From Sporothrix humicola (lineage: Eukaryota > Ascomycota > Sordariomycetes > Ophiostomatales > Ophiostomataceae), in NCBI GenBank assembly GCA_021396245.1, contig WNYE01000162.1, positions 1 through 32,902 on the forward strand: DNA of 32,902 nt, read 5' to 3'. The notes beneath the pieces are model-generated. The model was not told the origin of the DNA and did not search any database. It saw only the letters and a list, made by a program, of their open reading frames with translations. The position numbers and the translations under genes were made by a program. Of the stretch, positions 30,064-32,902 are shown in pieces. Position 1 is the stretch's first letter, and every line of letters begins with the position of its first letter.

Positions 30064-30132
30064 TTTTTTTTTATAATAATTAATTAAAAAATTTTTTCGT
30101 ATTTATAATAGTCAAATTATACATATTATATG

Positions 30133-30203
30133 TCCCTCCAATACGACTCGAACGTATATAAGGATATTAACAGCATCTTGCTCTACCCTTGAGCTATGGA
30201 GAG
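30133..30203 (-). tRNA. trnN: tRNA-Asn (GUU)
   Basis: Acceptor CTCTCCA/TGGAGGG, D arm GCTC..GAGC, anticodon arm AGATG-CTGTTAA-TATCC giving GTT (outer pair weak), T arm ATACG/CGTAT. Confidence 0.93.
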
Positions 30204-30238
30204 TTTAATAATTAATATATATTATTAAATATTATATG

Positions 30239-30324
30239 TAGGAGACAAGAGATTCGAACTCTTAAAGCTAATGTAGCTATTGAGGTTACAACTCAACCCT
30301 TCTTGCCAATAAAGGAACCCTCCT
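30239..30324 (-). tRNA. trnY: tRNA-Tyr (GUA)
   Basis: Class II with a long variable arm. Acceptor AGGAGGG/GTCTCCT (inner pair mismatched), anticodon arm TTGAG-TTGTAAC-CTCAA giving GTA, T arm AAGAG/CTCTT. Next to the rns 3' end. Confidence 0.94.
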
Positions 30325-30362
30325 TATAATGTATAGTAGAAAATATACACAAAAATTACTAG

Positions 30363-32210
30363 TTAAAAATTCCCGTGCAACTTCCGCTACACGAACCTTA
30401 TTTCGACTTAACACTAATTAGGTTTGTATACGTGAAGAACCTTATTAAGCAAGTCCAAATCCTATTTTAATTATTACTTAATAAGAAAGCAAACTTACTA
30501 TACAAAAAAAAACTCTTTTCAGCATGCGACGAGTGATTAGTACCAAACCGATGATTGTTCACCGCGACATGATGATTCACGATTACTGGTAATTACTTAT
30601 TCATGTAGCCGAATTTCAGGCTACAATCCTTATCCTAATTGTATTCTATTTTTGAGATTAGCTTAAAATTTCGTTTTTGCATCTCTTTGTATAGATTCAT
30701 GTGGCACGTCTATAGCCCACAATATAAAGGCCATGATGACTTGTTTTAGTCCCTATTCTCTTATCATACGATAATTTTAATCTTATAAAATAAAAATTCC
30801 CCAAAAGAATTTTATAAAATAAAAATTCTATAAAAGAATCTTATAAAATAAAATTCTTTTCGATAGAACTATATATTTCGATAGAAATATATATAATTAA
30901 AAAGTATTTTATATAATATAAAATTTTTTTAATTTAAATCTATATAATTAAAAAAGAATTTTATATAATTTTTTAATTGAAATTATATACTTAAAAAGTA
31001 TTTTATATAATAAAAATTTTCTAAAAGAATCTTTAAAATTCTTTTTATAAAAATCTATTAAATAAAAATTCTCTAAAATTAAAAAAGAATTTTAATTATA
31101 AATAAGTATACGGGTTTACGTTAATTTATAGTATACACTAGTATTTCACAACATCAACTTAAAACAGCCGTGCAACACTTGTTATTTATATATAAAGTAT
31201 AATTTAGAAATTATATTTAGTAGAAATATATAAATAATTCTAATTGTGGTAAGGTTTTTTGCGGATAATCTAATTAAATAACATACTTCACTACTGTTGT
31301 CAGTAACGGACTAGTGATTTCAGTTTCAACGTTGCCATTTTACTCTTAAGGTGAAATGCTTACATTTTCATTTATAAAAAAATAATATATAATTTATGGC
31401 ATTCATAATTTCCGGCAAAGATTACTGGGGTGACTAATCCTGTTCATTCCCTAAGCTTTCGTCCTACAACGTCAGTTATTAATAAAAGGTTGCCTGCGCT
31501 ATTAATACTCTCTTTTAGTATAATAAAATTCTATCTCTACACTCAAGATTATACCTTCTCCTTATAAAACTCTAGATAATAATAATTCTTGTTTTAAGAT
31601 ATTTTATCCGTTTAAGTACCCTTTACACCTATTTATATAAATAACACTAGCCTCTCACGTATTACCGCGACTGCTGGCACGTAATTAGTCAAGACTAAAA
31701 TATACATTGTCATTATAATATATATATTTCGAACTTCATTCACCGATCAATGATTTAACCATTTCAATCTTTATTAACAAGTGCCTAACAGTTATTTTCT
31801 GTTATCAGTAGTTAATAATTAGGTCGTTCTTCCAAATTGCCAGTTCTACCTTTCGGTTATTGACTAAAATTCTCCACTGTTGTACACTAGAGGTCTTGGG
31901 ATTTTTTCATCCCCAATGTGGTTGATTAATTTTTTCAATTTCAACTAAGAGAATTCTAAGCTAGTTGAGCAATTACCTTAACTACTACCTATCTCTATTT
32001 ATTACTATATCCTTAAGGCAGATTATCCTTTATTAATATACGGAATTTACCCGTACCTTAAGGGGTTTAGTTAATATAATACTCACCTGTACACTACTTT
32101 TAATAAAAAATTTTTTTTTATTATTCGTTCAATTAACATGTGTCAAACATTTGGACAGTGTTCATTCAGAGCCATCACTAAACTCTTTTATTATAATGTA
32201 AAACTTAAAT
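30363..32210 (-). rRNA. rns: Small subunit ribosomal RNA
   Basis: Mitochondrial 16S-like rRNA. The 5' region holds AGAGTTTAGTGATGGCTC (near 32185-32168), the 530 loop reads GCCAGCAGTCGCGGTAATAC (near 31678-31659), and the 3' end has GTCGAAATAAGGTTCGTGTA (near 30408-30389). No intron interrupts these conserved pieces. Length (about 1.85 kb) exceeds the usual 1.4-1.6 kb because of an AT-only variable region at about 30780-31100. Ends are approximate. Confidence 0.93.
30783..31100. repeat. AT-only repeat expansion inside rns
   Basis: Short units TTATAAAATAAAAATTC recur at 30783, 30812 and (one A shorter) 30841, alternating with AAAAGAAT, a period near 29. Related units (AAAAAGTATTTTATATAA, TATATAATTAAAAA) continue to about 31090. 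The region lies in a variable domain of rns. Confidence 0.75.
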
Positions 32211-32487
32211 TACATCACTTATAGTTCTAAAAAAATTTTTTATATATTTATATTTATATTTAAGGATAAATATAAGCTACTTTCCGTTAATTTTTCTATC
32301 TAAATTCTATTATTAGATTGTATTCTCACAATATAATTCTATTAGTTAATATTTAGTTATTTATTAATATATATTGGTATTTTCTATTTACAACTTAATA
32401 TTTTTATTTTTATATGTATATATAAATATATTTGTATATAATTATAGACTTTCCTTAGTATCTATCCCTAAATAATTTTATTTTATA
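32211..32487. other. Spacer between atp6 and rns
   Basis: About 277 nt of AT-rich sequence with runs of TATA and no open frame I would call. I see no tRNA in it. Confidence 0.6.
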
Positions 32488-32902
32488 TTAATGTAAATCT
32501 AATCCATCTTTTATATAAGAAGAAGTTAAAACTACAAAAACTTGAGCTTGTATAAATGCTATACCTATTTCTAAACCTGCAAAAGCTATAATAAATGACA
32601 ATGGTAATAAACCTAAAAAGAAGAATAATATACCTGAAGACATTATATTATAAGTGAAACCTGCTAAAATATGTAATAACATGTGACCACTCATTATGTT
32701 AGCTGCAAGTCTTAAACCTAAAGAAATATTACGTGCTAAATAAGATATTAATTCTATTAAAACTAATAAAGGTAATAAAGGTAAAGGACAACCAGCTGGT
32801 ACTAATAAAGAAAAGAATTTTAAACCGTGTTTTTGAAATCCTAAAAATGTAGCACCTAAAACTATAGTGAAACTTAAAGAAAATGTTAAAATAAAATGAC
32901 TA
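32488..32902 (-). CDS. atp6: ATP synthase F0 subunit a, 3' part
   Basis: Second half of atp6, in frame with the 5' part at 1-463 once the circle is closed (bases 32826-32902 duplicate 1-77). It contains the essential Arg in ISLGLRLAANIMSGH (about 32740-32690) and the last helices LEIGIAFIQAQVFVVLTSSYI. It ends KDGLDLH and TAA at 32490-32488. The gene is complete across the join, without an intron. Confidence 0.96.
   Translation of the reverse strand, partial: SHFILTFSLSFTIVLGATFLGFQKHGLKFFSLLVPAGCPLPLLPLLVLIELISYLARNISLGLRLAANIMSGHMLLHILAGFTYNIMSSGILFFFLGLLPLSFIIAFAGLEIGIAFIQAQVFVVLTSSYIKDGLDLH
32826..32902. repeat. Terminal copy of bases 1-77 (circularisation overlap)
   Basis: All 77 bases match the first 77 of the window in the same orientation, and atp6 reads through the join without a frame change. 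This is what an assembler leaves at the ends of a circular contig, not a biological repeat. Confidence 0.95.

Noticed and set aside
32826..32902. Terminal direct repeat of a linear molecule
   Set aside because: Exact 77-base match with atp6 reading through it fits a circular contig overlap better than a linear mitochondrial end.
1..32902. CRISPR array, insertion sequence or bacterial operon signals
   Set aside because: No spaced identical repeats, transposase or Shine-Dalgarno pattern seen; the sequence is a fungal mitochondrial genome.

Overview
The window is a complete fungal mitochondrial genome, read from a circular molecule. Bases 32826-32902 repeat bases 1-77 exactly, so the circle is 32,825 bp and the break falls inside atp6. 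The DNA is very AT-rich. Every recognised gene lies on the minus strand. TGA is read as Trp throughout (translation table 4): conserved Trp positions in cox1, cob, nad4, nad5 and atp6 are TGA. Gene content and order point to Pezizomycotina (filamentous Ascomycota), with a Sordariomycete/Leotiomycete-like order. A finer placement cannot be made from the sequence alone.

In transcription order (right to left): rnl, with a group I intron carrying rps3; an 11-tRNA cluster; nad2-nad3 (abutting); atp9; ORF228; cox2, with a GIY-YIG intron; trnR(acg); nad4L-nad5 (1-nt overlap); cob, with a GIY-YIG intron; ORF355; trnC; trnR(ucu); cox1, with GIY-YIG and LAGLIDADG introns; ORF365; a tRNA-like element; nad1; nad4; atp8; atp6 (through the window ends); rns; trnY; trnN; cox3; a decayed ORF region; trnK; trnD; trnS(gcu); trnW; nad6; trnV; trnI; trnS(uga); trnP; back to rnl.

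The standard set of 14 respiratory/ATP synthase genes, both rRNAs and rps3 are present and look intact. I count 24 convincing tRNA genes, including three with a CAU anticodon, and find no trnT(ugu). Two further cloverleaf-like sequences lack a usable anticodon arm.

The most unusual content is a set of three long ORFs that I do not recognise. Each sits directly behind a core gene: ORF365 overlaps the cox1 end, ORF355 starts 8 nt after cob, and ORF228 starts 3 nt after atp9. Each has predicted membrane segment(s) plus a hydrophilic, mostly helical-looking part. Two of them have higher GC and more CGN arginine codons than the core genes. A fourth, decayed coding region containing a 13-G run lies behind cox3. 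The pattern suggests accessory genes expressed from host-gene transcripts, but their function is unknown.
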